DNA of 64,000 bases from Thermoplasmata archaeon (lineage in GTDB: Archaea; Thermoplasmatota; Thermoplasmata; GCA-020350865). Below the pieces are notes generated by a model, which was not told the origin of the DNA, searched no databases, and worked only from the letters and a program-made list of their open reading frames with translations. Positions 44,381 to 53,696 of the stretch are shown here, in pieces. Numbering within the stretch: position 1 is the first letter of the stretch; each line of letters begins with the position of its first letter. The stretch spans positions 4,653,060 to 4,717,059 of the forward strand of contig CP070751.1 in NCBI GenBank assembly GCA_020348445.1. The letters run 5' to 3'. Made by a program: the position numbers and the translations under genes.

Positions 44381-45055
44381 ATGAACGATAGTGAAAAAAA
44401 GCAAGATACAATTCCAGCTATAAACGTATACAAAGGATTACCCATGATAAAAGGCAAAGAGGGCTATGAACCCATGGAGGATAGTGAAAGAGAATATATA
44501 AAAATTGAAGATTTGATGGATAAATTAAAGGAGGACTTCAAAAGGGTATTCATTGTCGATTTAAATGGTATCAACAGAGATAAACCACAACTTGAATTGA
44601 TAAAAAGATTATCAACCAAGATGGAACTGTGGGTAGATGGCGGTTCAAGGTATGCAGAGGGTGCAATCGATATCCTCATTGCTGGATCCGAGAAAGTGGT
44701 CCTAGGTACCAAAACATTGAGGAGTATAGAGGAATTGGATAAGGCTTGTGAGCTCTCTCAAAATATCGTCCTTGGTATTGATTACGATAAAGGAATAGTA
44801 AGCCCAAAGAAGAAAATCAGAGAGATGTCAGCTCGCCAATTGGCAAATGAAGCAAAGGATATTGGAATAGAAGATCTTATTTTCAGTGATTTGGCACATA
44901 TAGCTACTGAGGATTATTTTAGCTTAGATGTGGGTAAAACGCTGCTAGATAGTGAAATGAACATCTATTTCCACGGTAGATTCGAAAGCGGTCTAGAAAG
45001 GTTCAAAGGAATGAATCTAGCAGGACTTGTAGTGGAAGTGGAAACACTGATTTAA
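44381..45055 (+). CDS. HisA-related (beta/alpha)8 barrel protein
   Basis: A 224-residue protein related to ProFAR isomerase (HisA/HisF family, archaeal COG1411 type). Recognisable parts are IPAINVYKGLPM at the N-terminus, RVFIVDLNGINRDKPQ, WVDGGSR, VVLGTKTL, IVLGIDYDKG and the final YFHGRFESG. The catalytic residues of true HisA are only partly kept, so it may act in a different pathway such as a cofactor route. GGGGAT precedes the ATG. It is followed 18 nt later by the DUF2240 gene on the same strand. Confidence 0.78.
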   Translation: MNDSEKKQDTIPAINVYKGLPMIKGKEGYEPMEDSEREYIKIEDLMDKLKEDFKRVFIVDLNGINRDKPQLELIKRLSTKMELWVDGGSRYAEGAIDILIAGSEKVVLGTKTLRSIEELDKACELSQNIVLGIDYDKGIVSPKKKIREMSARQLANEAKDIGIEDLIFSDLAHIATEDYFSLDVGKTLLDSEMNIYFHGRFESGLERFKGMNLAGLVVEVETLI

Positions 45056-45073
45056 TTTCTCGGGGATATGGCT

Positions 45074-45556
45074 ATGAATGAACTTATGGAGGCACTTATT
45101 TATTTATTCCAAAGAAAAGGTAAAAAAGTTCTCTCCGAGAAAGAAATTATACTTTCGGCATCAATGGACCTTGGTTGGTTTACACCCGATGAGGCGAAAC
45201 AACTTGTTGATGTCTGTCTTGAATTGAAGCTTTTAACAAAAGAGGATACCGGACTTTCACCAAGCTTCGATTACAAAGATCACAATATCCCAATAGATTT
45301 CACACCTAGTAAAAACATATTGCAGTTGGAAGCTCAAGAGCCGTTGCTGTTTTCGGTTATTCGTCACATTGAGTCTAAAACCAACCTCAAGCGCAGTCCA
45401 ATTTTGGCCGAGATCAATAAAAAACAGAACTCTTTGGATGTGGAAATCGAGGTTGCTGCTATGCTTGTCGCCCAAAAATATGATGTTGACATTTTGGGAT
45501 TTCTCAGAGAAGCAGAGGTTGAAATCTTCAAAAGGGCACAAAAAAGGAACGGATAG
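45074..45556 (+). CDS. DUF2240-like small archaeal protein
   Basis: The start at 45074 (MNELMEALIYLFQRKG) has GGGGAT six nt upstream; an ATG at 45068 lies too close to that site. 160 residues. The N-terminal 60 residues look like a winged-helix unit (KGKKVLSEKEIILSASMDLGWFTPDEAKQLVDVCLELKLL). The C-terminal half is helical. It resembles the archaeal DUF2240 family (assignment from memory). Soluble, function unknown. Same transcription unit as the HisA-like gene. Confidence 0.68.
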   Translation: MNELMEALIYLFQRKGKKVLSEKEIILSASMDLGWFTPDEAKQLVDVCLELKLLTKEDTGLSPSFDYKDHNIPIDFTPSKNILQLEAQEPLLFSVIRHIESKTNLKRSPILAEINKKQNSLDVEIEVAAMLVAQKYDVDILGFLREAEVEIFKRAQKRNG

Positions 45557-45564
45557 AGGGGATT

Positions 45565-46059
45565 TTATCCCTTCTTTATTTTTATGAAATCACCAAGGGT
45601 CATACCTTTTGCTTCCTCCTTGCGCTTGGGTGGGGAAATTGCGGCAACCTTCTCCTTGAGGGATATATCAAGGGCCTTTTCCAGTTTCTTTATTAACTTT
45701 TCATCTGGAATCATATCCCCTGCTTCGAGCTTTGCCACCACAGATTTTTTCTCATTGATCTTCTTACCAAGTTCCTCCTGACTCAATCCCATAGATGTCC
45801 TGGCTAAACTAATTCTCTTTGGGTAGTCCAATGCTAATTCTTCTTGGGCCTTCTCAAAAACATCCTTGGTTGTTCGCCTTTTTTCCCTGCGCTCCAACCT
45901 CTCTGTTATTGTGGGTGTGTATGTATGCTCATCTGCCCCCTTTGTCATTGGATGATCCTGTCCAAATTTTGCACATTTTGGGCATACACTGAGATTTGAG
46001 CCTTCAATTGTGATTTCCTTTAAATTAGGAACATCCACTCCACACATCTCGCATATCAT
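45565..46059 (-). CDS. Multiprotein bridging factor 1 (MBF1)-type HTH protein
   Basis: The start is the ATG at 46059 (MICEMCGVDVPNL) after GAGGAT; 164 residues. The N-terminal zinc ribbon is CEMCG...CPKCAKFG, and the C-terminal half is a Cro/C1-type helix-turn-helix (RISLARTSMGLSQEELGKKINEKKSVVAKLEAGDMIPDEKLIKKLEKAL). This is the archaeal MBF1 layout, a transcription coactivator-like or ribosome-associated protein. It is divergent from the PAN gene and convergent with the DUF2240 gene (9 nt between stops). Confidence 0.93.
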   Translation of the reverse strand: MICEMCGVDVPNLKEITIEGSNLSVCPKCAKFGQDHPMTKGADEHTYTPTITERLERREKRRTTKDVFEKAQEELALDYPKRISLARTSMGLSQEELGKKINEKKSVVAKLEAGDMIPDEKLIKKLEKALDISLKEKVAAISPPKRKEEAKGMTLGDFIKIKKG

Positions 46060-46170
46060 GTTCAATCCTCGATAAGCTGAACAAAAGATATATATCATTG
46101 GTATAATATATAACTAACCGTACAGAATGATGATATAAAGACAGAAATAAATGACTTTGGGGTGCGCATC

Positions 46171-47379
46171 ATGGATGAGGAAGATGCCAAGAAGACCTCT
46201 GATAATCTCCCTGAAAGAGTAGCTGCTCTTGAGAGCCAAAACTCAGAGCTCATTAAGGACACTAAAAAGATCGAGAACGAAAAACGTTATTTAGAGAGTG
46301 AACTGACACATTTACAGGGTGAAGTTAAACGCCTTAAGGCTGAAATGGAGAGAATGAAGGCTCCGCCACTGATAATTGGCACCATAAGGGGTGTTTTGGA
46401 AAATGGGAAGGTTGTGGTAAAAAGCACCACTGGGCCTACTTTTATCGTAAACTGTGCCAGCCACATTCCACAGGAGACTGTTATCGTGGGCTCTCAAGTG
46501 GCATTGAACAAACAGACCCTTTCGATCATGAGCGTGTTACCTCCATCAAAGGATCCCCTCGTTATTGGCGCCGAGATTATCGAAAAACCGGAGGTTACAT
46601 ACGAAGAGATAGGCGGCCTAGAGGAACAGCTTCGGGAGATCAGAGAAGCTGTCGAGGAGCCCATGATAAAACCAGAGTTGTACAAGAAGGTGGGGATAGA
46701 TCCACCAAAAGGAGTGTTGCTCGTGGGTCCACCCGGAGTGGGAAAAACCCTTCTGGCAAAGGGTGTGGCAAACAAAACAAACGCAACATTCATAAGGTTC
46801 GTGGGCTCAGAACTGGTTCAAAAATATATAGGTGAGGGGGCGAGGTTGGTTAGGGAATTATTTGCATTGGCTAAGGAGAAATCCCCAACAATTGTATTCA
46901 TAGATGAGTTGGATGCTATTGGGGCCAAGAGATTGGAAGTTGCCACATCCGGTGACAGAGAGGTTCAAAGAACCCTGATGCAGCTTCTGGCCGAGCTGGA
47001 TGGCTTCGACCCCATTGGCGATGTGAAATTGATTGCAGCAACCAATAGACCTGACATCCTTGATGAGGCTTTACTTCGACCCGGTAGGTTCGACAGGATA
47101 ATCAGGATCCCCATACCGAGTTTGGAAGCCAGGATCGAGATTTTCAAGATCCATACCAGGAAGATGAACATAGCAAAGGATGTCGAAGTCGAGGCTCTCG
47201 CAGCCAAGTGCGATGGAGCAACTGGTGCTGATATAAAATCCATGTGCACCGAAGCAGGAATGTTCGCGATAAGAGAGGGCCGAGACTCTGTTGAGATGGG
47301 AGATTTTGAGAAGGCCGTGGACAAGGTGAGGGGTGGGGAGCTGCTTAAAGCCCAGGAATCGGGAGTTATGTTCGCCTAA
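46171..47379 (+). CDS. pan: Proteasome-activating nucleotidase PAN
   Basis: The start is the ATG at 46171 after GGGGTG (402 residues). This AAA+ unfoldase forms a hexamer on the 20S proteasome. An N-terminal coiled coil (about residues 12-65) is followed by an OB domain, Walker A GPPGVGKT near 190, Walker [11 protein letters not shown] near 250, and [20 protein letters not shown] (sensor and arginine finger). The C-terminus is SGVMFA: the usual HbYX docking motif appears as Met-Phe-Ala, with Phe for Tyr. The gene is divergent from MBF1. Confidence 0.95.
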   Translation: MDEEDAKKTSDNLPERVAALESQNSELIKDTKKIENEKRYLESELTHLQGEVKRLKAEMERMKAPPLIIGTIRGVLENGKVVVKSTTGPTFIVNCASHIPQETVIVGSQVALNKQTLSIMSVLPPSKDPLVIGAEIIEKPEVTYEEIGGLEEQLREIREAVEEPMIKPELYKKVGIDPPKGVLLVGPPGVGKTLLAKGVANKTNATFIRFVGSELVQKYIGEGARLVRELFALAKEKSPTIVFIDELDAIGAKRLEVATSGDREVQRTLMQLLAELDGFDPIGDVKLIAATNRPDILDEALLRPGRFDRIIRIPIPSLEARIEIFKIHTRKMNIAKDVEVEALAAKCDGATGADIKSMCTEAGMFAIREGRDSVEMGDFEKAVDKVRGGELLKAQESGVMFA

Positions 47380-47459
47380 CTTTTTTCTCTATAAGGCCCG
47401 TTTGAATGCGTCATTCCAATGGTTAATTATAAGAACATCCTCTTCATTTCCTGGTTCAG

Positions 47460-48527
47460 ATGCAACAGATTCTCGATGATATGGATGAGATAAAAAGGCT
47501 AGATACAGAGGACATGCTGGGCTTTGTTCAAAATTTTCCAAAACAGATCGAAGAAGCCAAGAGCATCTCAGAGAGAACAGATTTGGAGGTTTTTCAACCC
47601 CATCAGATATTAATCGCCGGTGTTGGAGGCAGCGCCATTGGTGGGGATATTCTCGCAAGTTGGCTATTTAAAAGAATAAATATTCCCATATTCGTGAACA
47701 GGGCATATAAGCTGCCGACCTTTGTGGGAGAAAAAACTCTCCTTTTTACAGTGAGTTATTCAGGAAATACAGAGGAAACTCTCAGTCTCTTTGATGAGGG
47801 TATAAAAAAGAGGTGTAGGATAGTTGCAATTACCTCAGGAGGGGAGTTGACAAGGCGCTGTAAAGCAGAAAATGTGAAGTTGATCTCCATCCCATCGGGA
47901 AAACCACCTAGGGCTTCGGTTGCCTATCTTTTCATGCCCATAGTGGTGACGTTAAAGAAGTTGGGAATCTACGATTCTGATAGGGAGGTTGCAGTTGCAA
48001 TAGATAACTTAAACGCCCTAAAAGGGAAATTGGTACCTGAAAATCCCACTGATAAAAATCCTGCAAAACAGATTGCGCAACAACTCCAGGGTGAAACCCC
48101 AATAATCTACGGATTGGCCATATTTAATGCCATTGCCAGGAGGTGGCAGACACAATTAAATGAAAATTCTAAGGTACTTGCATGGCACAGCACCTTTCCA
48201 GAAATGAACCATAACGAGATCGAGGCATGGGCCCACGACGGTAACTCCAATAAGTTCACAGCTGTGCTATTGAGGGATAACTTCAAGATGGAGGGCAGAC
48301 TGCAAAAGCGTGTTTCGTTAACAAAAAACACGATCTTAGAAAAACATGCAAAGAAGGTAATAGAGGTTGTAGCTGAGGGTGGAGAGGAAAAGGATTACCT
48401 TGCCAGGATGCTGTATTTGATGTATCTTGGTGACTTCGTGAGCATATACCTTGCGATCCTGCGTGGTGAGAACCCCACTCCCGTTTCTGCAATTGAAGGA
48501 TTTAAGAGGGATTTAGCGGGTTTCTAA
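47460..48527 (+). CDS. Bifunctional phosphoglucose/phosphomannose isomerase
   Basis: A 355-residue SIS-fold isomerase interconverting glucose-6-P or mannose-6-P with fructose-6-P. Visible are IAGVGGSAIGGDIL near residue 52, TVSYSGNTEETLSLF near 97, the SGKPPRAS loop, and the C-terminal WHSTFPEMNHNEIEAW with the catalytic Glu and His. This is the archaeal/crenarchaeal-type PGI/PMI. TTAATTATAAG about 27 nt upstream of the ATG suggests a leaderless mRNA. It would feed mannose into the dolichol-sugar pathway. Confidence 0.92.
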   Translation: MQQILDDMDEIKRLDTEDMLGFVQNFPKQIEEAKSISERTDLEVFQPHQILIAGVGGSAIGGDILASWLFKRINIPIFVNRAYKLPTFVGEKTLLFTVSYSGNTEETLSLFDEGIKKRCRIVAITSGGELTRRCKAENVKLISIPSGKPPRASVAYLFMPIVVTLKKLGIYDSDREVAVAIDNLNALKGKLVPENPTDKNPAKQIAQQLQGETPIIYGLAIFNAIARRWQTQLNENSKVLAWHSTFPEMNHNEIEAWAHDGNSNKFTAVLLRDNFKMEGRLQKRVSLTKNTILEKHAKKVIEVVAEGGEEKDYLARMLYLMYLGDFVSIYLAILRGENPTPVSAIEGFKRDLAGF

Positions 48528-48627
48528 ACGCTTTTGGGATTATAGAAAAATTTAATTCCCTGTAGTTGTTTAATAAATTTGAAAAAGACGGACCTGGCTT
48601 TAAAGAAATGGTATGTAGAGGGAAACC

Positions 48628-49911
48628 ATGGATAAAGAAACCAGAGAGCTTTTGGCTAAATTGTTCACTTCCCAATTAGAGCAGCTTGCAAAGGAGAAGG
48701 ACATTGATTGTGGCTTGGAGCCTGATAGGATCGACTACCTCTCGATTCTCGGTGGTAGCGACCAAATCACAAGAGAAGATGTGGAACGTTACATCGGCGA
48801 AACCGAGACAGATTCTAAAAAAGTGGAGGAAGGCGAAGAATATTTTGGGGAAATAGAAAAAATATTAAAAGATTTTAAAAGCCAAGGCTCCATTTTCGAA
48901 AGGGCAGATGGATTGTTGCAGGGTATACAGCGCAACTTTGAAGATGGTAACCTACAAGGTACAATTTCCCAGGGTGTTGAGGGTTCTGGTCTAATAGAGG
49001 AAACTGCAGAATTGTATGATAAAGTGAGAAAGGCCTATATCATATATGCATTCAGACAATTGATAGGTGATGTCAGGGATTGCGGCATTGAGATCGGAGA
49101 GGACGAGCAACTGGCCTTGACAGCTGCAGAGCATCTCCATAAAGGTGAGAAAGAGGAATTGGATGAAATTCTCAAGCAAATAGTGGGTAAAGCTGAATAT
49201 CTAACGAGTGAGCAGGCGAAAAAGATGAAGGAATTGATATCATCTGTTGAGGAATTCATAAATCAAACGAGGGATTTGGGAGCCAATATCAAAGAGGCAA
49301 GGGAACATTATGAAAAGGCAGAGGAGGCTTTCAATACAAAGGCCTTCAAGAAGATGAACTACTTCGCAACCAAGGCAAGAAAGGCCGCAGAAGACGCAAG
49401 ATCTGATCGAATCAAGGGAATATCAGATTCATTGATCTTTGTAAGATCTATTTTGGATGATGCAAGGGAGATCGGCGCCGATGTAACAGATGCCGAGAAT
49501 ATCTATTCCAAAGCTCACACCGCTTTTAAAGAGGAGGATTATGTTCAATCCAAGGCCTTGATTAAGGAGGCCGAGCAATTGGCCCTGCAACTCCAGGACG
49601 CTCAGATTCAAAAGGCCCTGAGCCTGAGAAAGCGTCGAGTTAGTGATGAAGCTTCAACGGGCAAAGTTGTCGAGGTGGAGCCTGAGACACCCCCTGCGCA
49701 ACAAAGAAGATTTATGCGGGCTTATCCTCCGCCACCGCCATATTCACAGCCGTACCAAAGACCTGCTATGCGACCATCCACAAGACCACCTGCGCAGGGT
49801 ATGCGCAAAACCAGGTGCCCAAACTGCGGGCAGAGCTTCCCTACGAGAGCGGGAGACGGACCAAAAAAGGTTGAGTGCCCGTTTTGTGGAATGAGAGGCC
49901 TGATGCCTTAG
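48628..49911 (+). CDS. Coiled-coil/TPR-like protein with proline-rich linker and C-terminal zinc ribbon
   Basis: A 427-residue soluble protein. Residues 1-340 are helical and acidic, with repeated hairpins resembling TPR-like units, e.g. ANIKEAREHYEKAEEAFNTK and ADVTDAENIYSKAHTAFKEED. A proline-rich stretch (YPPPPPYSQPYQRP) at about 370-395 links to a C-terminal zinc ribbon, CPNCGQSFP...CPFCG. Proteins with this overall plan occur in this archaeal clade, but I do not know a function. AGAGGG precedes the ATG. A scaffolding role is inference. Confidence 0.7.
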   Translation: MDKETRELLAKLFTSQLEQLAKEKDIDCGLEPDRIDYLSILGGSDQITREDVERYIGETETDSKKVEEGEEYFGEIEKILKDFKSQGSIFERADGLLQGIQRNFEDGNLQGTISQGVEGSGLIEETAELYDKVRKAYIIYAFRQLIGDVRDCGIEIGEDEQLALTAAEHLHKGEKEELDEILKQIVGKAEYLTSEQAKKMKELISSVEEFINQTRDLGANIKEAREHYEKAEEAFNTKAFKKMNYFATKARKAAEDARSDRIKGISDSLIFVRSILDDAREIGADVTDAENIYSKAHTAFKEEDYVQSKALIKEAEQLALQLQDAQIQKALSLRKRRVSDEASTGKVVEVEPETPPAQQRRFMRAYPPPPPYSQPYQRPAMRPSTRPPAQGMRKTRCPNCGQSFPTRAGDGPKKVECPFCGMRGLMP

Positions 49912-49917
49912 TTACTT

Positions 49918-52713
49918 TTATAGCGGCACTTCCCATGTTTTTTCGAATTTCGAGTGAACATAATAGCCAGATCCAGTCTTAAAATAATCCTCTTCGTTCA
50001 TCTTCTCCCACTTTTGTGAAGAGGCGTTGAAGGTCCAAATGGCATTTACATCATCTGTGAAATTGAGATTGTTCAGGCCATCTGTCCTGTTACGGTTTAA
50101 AATTGTGGGGTAGCCCACAAGGTTCCATCCTGGATAGAGTGTTATGGATTGTTGTGATGATATTTCTTCCCCGGTGATTATCAATGTGGTTCCACCGGGC
50201 TCTGTGATATGAATCCATAAACCCATTTTATGATCTATATCTTTTAAATCGTTTAGATGATCTGGCTTTTGTGTATGGTGATGTTTCCAGGGATCTTCAG
50301 TTTCAGAAGAATCGTACCACGAAACTGCATCGTACTTGCCAGAAATAGATGTTAAGACTGTATCCAATGAAGTATCGCTCTGAATCAGTGGAAGGGATAT
50401 AAGGTTCCAACCGAACTGCAAGGGGATTTCAAATGATGGGGGCAGGGGCTCGATTGTGATTTTAACAACAGATAGGTTGTTGCTATTTTGCTCATCTGTG
50501 TCCAATAATGTTGTGGAATATATCTTGTAGTCCCCGATCTCAGTGAAGGTGTAATCCCAGCTTAACTGTTGGGTTTGATCCTGACCCATAATGCCGGCGG
50601 TCTGTTTAATCACAGGTCCATACACTGTAGTTTCTTCCGGGAAATCGGCCGATATTAAAACATCATCTATAAACCAACCGTCATCAATAACTCCCTCATC
50701 TGATGTGAACCTGAACCTTACCCTAACATCATCGCGACCTATGAAATCTCCTAGTGGAATTACTGCCTTTTCAAAACTGGTGGGTCCATCTCCGTCGAAA
50801 CAGGCCATGTTTATCCATTTGACTCCATTGTATACATCGACACTGCCGTAATCATAAGATTCTTCGATTTTGTATTTGTGATAGAAGCTAAGGTTGGCAT
50901 CAGTGGCCCATTTAAGACTAAAAGATGGCGGGTGCAACAACTGTGCAGTTATATTGGAATACATGGAGCTAGAGCCGCACCACCAACTTCTTGTTGGGCT
51001 ATGTGAACTTGTTGTTACTATTTTCCAACTATCTGGCGATGATGAACCGTCCAGATCCACAACATCCCAGTTGGAAGCGCCGCCTTCCATATTATCCGAA
51101 AATATGGTCTGCCTTACAGGAGGGCCCAACTTTCTTATCTCCAGGGAGGTGTCGAACCCGAACAGGCCGTTGCGTCCGAAATTCTTTGCAGTGGATTTTA
51201 TCAAATAATTACCAAGGGGGTATTTTCCCCCATCCAAGAATGTGTCAATTGAGACCATCCCCACATCATTGAAATATGGTACATTAACAGTGAATATTAA
51301 CGAGGCTGTGACCGAGTTGTTGCCTTGGGAGGTGACGTTTGCCTTTATTATGTATTCACCACCGCTTTCTCCGCCTGGAACCGTTACACTGAGAGTCACT
51401 GAGTCAGAGGCTCCGCTGGAAAGGAACATTGTCTCAGAACTAAGGTCAATTGTCCAACCAGGAATCGCGGACGCTGATATATTATAAGTATCATCTAAAG
51501 CTCCATCATTTGTAATTGAAATCGTAAATTGCTTGGTCTCTGACTGATTGATCACCTGTGAGGCATACGGTGTGGATAAGGAGAAATGATAATCCATTGC
51601 CTGAAATGGATTGTCCGCGATTTTGCATAGATACAATGCGGCCTCGATATTATCCTCGCATACTGGGAGAACCTTGTCCTGCCGCGGATGAAAGAGATCG
51701 TATGGGATAGTTACAGCTGGATCACCCAATATAGCATCATTTATTACAGGATACAGCTCGAAGCAAAATGCATAGATGCCCATTTCTCCGTACAGCCAAT
51801 CATCGTCTGATCCGCTCGTCATGTATAAATCGCTACCTTCAATTGGTATATAACGGGATTGAGATGAGTTGGCCTTGTTGGTTATTAAATCCGACATTTT
51901 ATTTGCCACAGCCCAAAACAGGTCGTTATCTTTTGATTCATTGTATGTATATCCCCATGGATAAAGAATCAACTGGCCGTAGCTGTGATATGATATGGAA
52001 AAAACGAAGTTGTGCTGTTTTACAAAATCCCGGATTGCACGGGTCTCGTTCTCTGAGAAAGGTTCAGTGCCCCTGTAAACTTCTGATGATGTATCATCGC
52101 TTGCTCCTGCACCACCCCACATGTAATCGTAGTTCCTGTTCAGATCGACTCCATAATTGCCATCGCCGTTGTCCCTCCTGTTTTTCCGCCACCCGGCTTG
52201 TTGATGTTTATGATTAGAGGGATCGTCTTCGGGACTGTCGTATTGGCGGCCATCAGGATTCACACAGGGAACAACCCAGATTTGTCTGTTGTCCACTATG
52301 TTCGTGATGGTGGTGTTAGTTGCATAATTGTCTGTAAGATAGTTTAAGATGTACAAGCAGACCTCTATTGTCAGCCATTCCCTAGCATGGTGATTGCCAT
52401 TAAAGTAAATCTCAGGCTCGTCTTCTTCTGTGTCTGGATTGTCGGAGACCTTCATTGCCCAGATATCTCTTCCCTCGTAACTCTTTCCGATGCTCACCAA
52501 TTTCGTGATGCCTGGATGTTCGATTGAGATTTGAACAAGTTCTGCCACTGTTTCATTGAGGCTGTGATAAGAGGTCGTGCCCAGGGGTTGGGGGTCGTCT
52601 GCGGCTGCGATCTCCACAAAATCGATTCCAAGAATAGAGCTTCCCGGCATTACAAGAACGAAAATTGAGATTGTTAATGTCAGTACTCTCTGTAATTTAG
52701 TTACTGGTGCCAA
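49918..52713 (-). CDS. Secreted M14 zinc carboxypeptidase with C-terminal WNLISLP domain
   Basis: The start is a TTG at 52713 with GGGGG upstream; 931 residues. The signal peptide is RVLTLTISIFVLVMPGSSILG. The M14 domain (about 45-370) has the zinc ligands GNHHAREWLTIE, substrate-binding NPDGRQYD and DLNRNYDYMWGG, the distal His in SISYHSYGQLILYPWGY, and the catalytic Glu in FCFELYP. Ig-like (NEW3/CARDB) domains, a MAM/jelly-roll-like domain (about 540-700) and a final 170-residue domain follow. The last domain, with WNLISLP, MGLWIHI, PGWNLVGYP and WEVPL at the very end, recurs in the beta-helix protein at 54737. It digests peptides outside the cell. Confidence 0.92.
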   Translation of the reverse strand: MAPVTKLQRVLTLTISIFVLVMPGSSILGIDFVEIAAADDPQPLGTTSYHSLNETVAELVQISIEHPGITKLVSIGKSYEGRDIWAMKVSDNPDTEEDEPEIYFNGNHHAREWLTIEVCLYILNYLTDNYATNTTITNIVDNRQIWVVPCVNPDGRQYDSPEDDPSNHKHQQAGWRKNRRDNGDGNYGVDLNRNYDYMWGGAGASDDTSSEVYRGTEPFSENETRAIRDFVKQHNFVFSISYHSYGQLILYPWGYTYNESKDNDLFWAVANKMSDLITNKANSSQSRYIPIEGSDLYMTSGSDDDWLYGEMGIYAFCFELYPVINDAILGDPAVTIPYDLFHPRQDKVLPVCEDNIEAALYLCKIADNPFQAMDYHFSLSTPYASQVINQSETKQFTISITNDGALDDTYNISASAIPGWTIDLSSETMFLSSGASDSVTLSVTVPGGESGGEYIIKANVTSQGNNSVTASLIFTVNVPYFNDVGMVSIDTFLDGGKYPLGNYLIKSTAKNFGRNGLFGFDTSLEIRKLGPPVRQTIFSDNMEGGASNWDVVDLDGSSSPDSWKIVTTSSHSPTRSWWCGSSSMYSNITAQLLHPPSFSLKWATDANLSFYHKYKIEESYDYGSVDVYNGVKWINMACFDGDGPTSFEKAVIPLGDFIGRDDVRVRFRFTSDEGVIDDGWFIDDVLISADFPEETTVYGPVIKQTAGIMGQDQTQQLSWDYTFTEIGDYKIYSTTLLDTDEQNSNNLSVVKITIEPLPPSFEIPLQFGWNLISLPLIQSDTSLDTVLTSISGKYDAVSWYDSSETEDPWKHHHTQKPDHLNDLKDIDHKMGLWIHITEPGGTTLIITGEEISSQQSITLYPGWNLVGYPTILNRNRTDGLNNLNFTDDVNAIWTFNASSQKWEKMNEEDYFKTGSGYYVHSKFEKTWEVPL

Positions 52714-52911
52714 AATTAGCCCCCTTTTTAAAGAACAATATATAGGCCAGGGTATTTATAATTTAAGACATGCAGCCCAACTCAGATTATTTCATTAATT
52801 TTTCATTTATTGATAAGAATTTCTTTTTAAGCTCTATCTAGTTAGAAAAACGAAAAGAAAAGGCAATAAGTATTTAATTCTGCAGATGAATATGGTAATT
52901 AAGGTGAATCG

Positions 52912-53142
52912 ATGCCAAAAAATCCCACCATTCCAAAGCGATTCTGGGAGGATGCACAATGGGTCAGGAATAACTATTCAGAGCTGTTAAGAAAATACCC
53001 TGATAGATGGATTGCCGTAGTGGGTAAAAAGGTTATATGTTCAGGGAAAAATCTAAGCAGAGTAAGAAGTATAGCAAAAAGGAAGACATCCCGATCGTTG
53101 ATCTACTCGACTTACATCGGATGCGGGCATCATGTCTACTAG
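52912..53142 (+). CDS. Small DUF5678-like protein
   Basis: A 76-residue protein. The core, RNNYSELLRKYPDRWIAVVGKKVICSGKNLSRV, matches what I recall of DUF5678 (uncharacterised, common in archaea next to aspartic-protease-like genes). The C-terminus ends YIGCGHHVY. Its last 11 bases overlap the start of the protease-like gene, so the two form a unit. Function unknown. The 198-nt region before it is divergent from the carboxypeptidase gene. Confidence 0.7.
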   Translation: MPKNPTIPKRFWEDAQWVRNNYSELLRKYPDRWIAVVGKKVICSGKNLSRVRSIAKRKTSRSLIYSTYIGCGHHVY

Positions 53143-53586
53143 AATAAAATTGCATTTTGTTGAGGCTGTTTTACAGGAACTCTCTAAGGAAGAGGAATAT
53201 GAACTAACCAGATTAATGGGTTGGGTAGTATTTAGGACTACAAACCATTGGTCTGAACCCATGGATGCAATTATCGATACTGGGGCTCATACATCAATTT
53301 TACCAAAAACAATCTGGAAAGGATTACAACAGAAATACAAGATTCATATGATATTCAAGGTATCTCTACTAGACCAGAATGTAAAATACCCTGCAAGGTT
53401 GGAACCGTAACCGCGAGGTTTATCGACGAAACAAATAATACTTCAGATGAAATAAAAATGCGAGCATTTTTAGCATTAACTGATGAAGTACCGTTAATAA
53501 TAGGATTCAAGGATGTTCTATCCAGATTTAAGGTTTGTTTTGATCATAAAAGAAATAATGCTTATCTTGAAGAGTTAAAGATTTGA
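53132..53586 (+). pseudogene. Frameshifted retropepsin-like (clan AA) aspartic protease gene
   Basis: The first 70 residues start MSTRIKLHFVEAV and contain the catalytic DAIIDTGAHTSILP (D-T-G-A). The frame then stops at 53410. The expected continuation, GISTRPECKIPCKVGTVTARF and then a beta-strand-rich tail ending LEELKI, is found in a different frame up to a TGA at 53586. A one-base slip at about 53345-53356 would join both into a normal 150-residue protein. It is either a disabled gene or a base error; the intact DTGA and the clean second frame favour a recent event. Confidence 0.65.
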
Positions 53587-53593
53587 AAAAACA

Positions 53594-53655
53594 TTGTACT
53601 CAACCGTATAAAGATATTACTCAATCTTATAGTGTGACATTTAACTCCTGTGTAA
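53594..53655. repeat. Direct repeat A flanking the HEPN/MNT pair
   Basis: About 62 bp, beginning TGTACTCAACCGTATAAA and continuing TTACTCAA and TATAGTGTGACATTTAAC, closely matches repeat B at 54703-54765 in the same orientation, 1109-1110 bp away with one indel. Both copies have two TACTCAA elements 21 bp apart. Copy A sits just after the protease-like stop and has no gene to drive. On the minus strand its outer end resembles the 3' end of the neighbouring surface gene (ACTATAA stop context). The 53656-53696 stretch is AT-rich spacer. Confidence 0.65.
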
Positions 53656-53696
53656 TTTTATCACGTATTTATTAATCCTGATCTACCTGCAATTTA

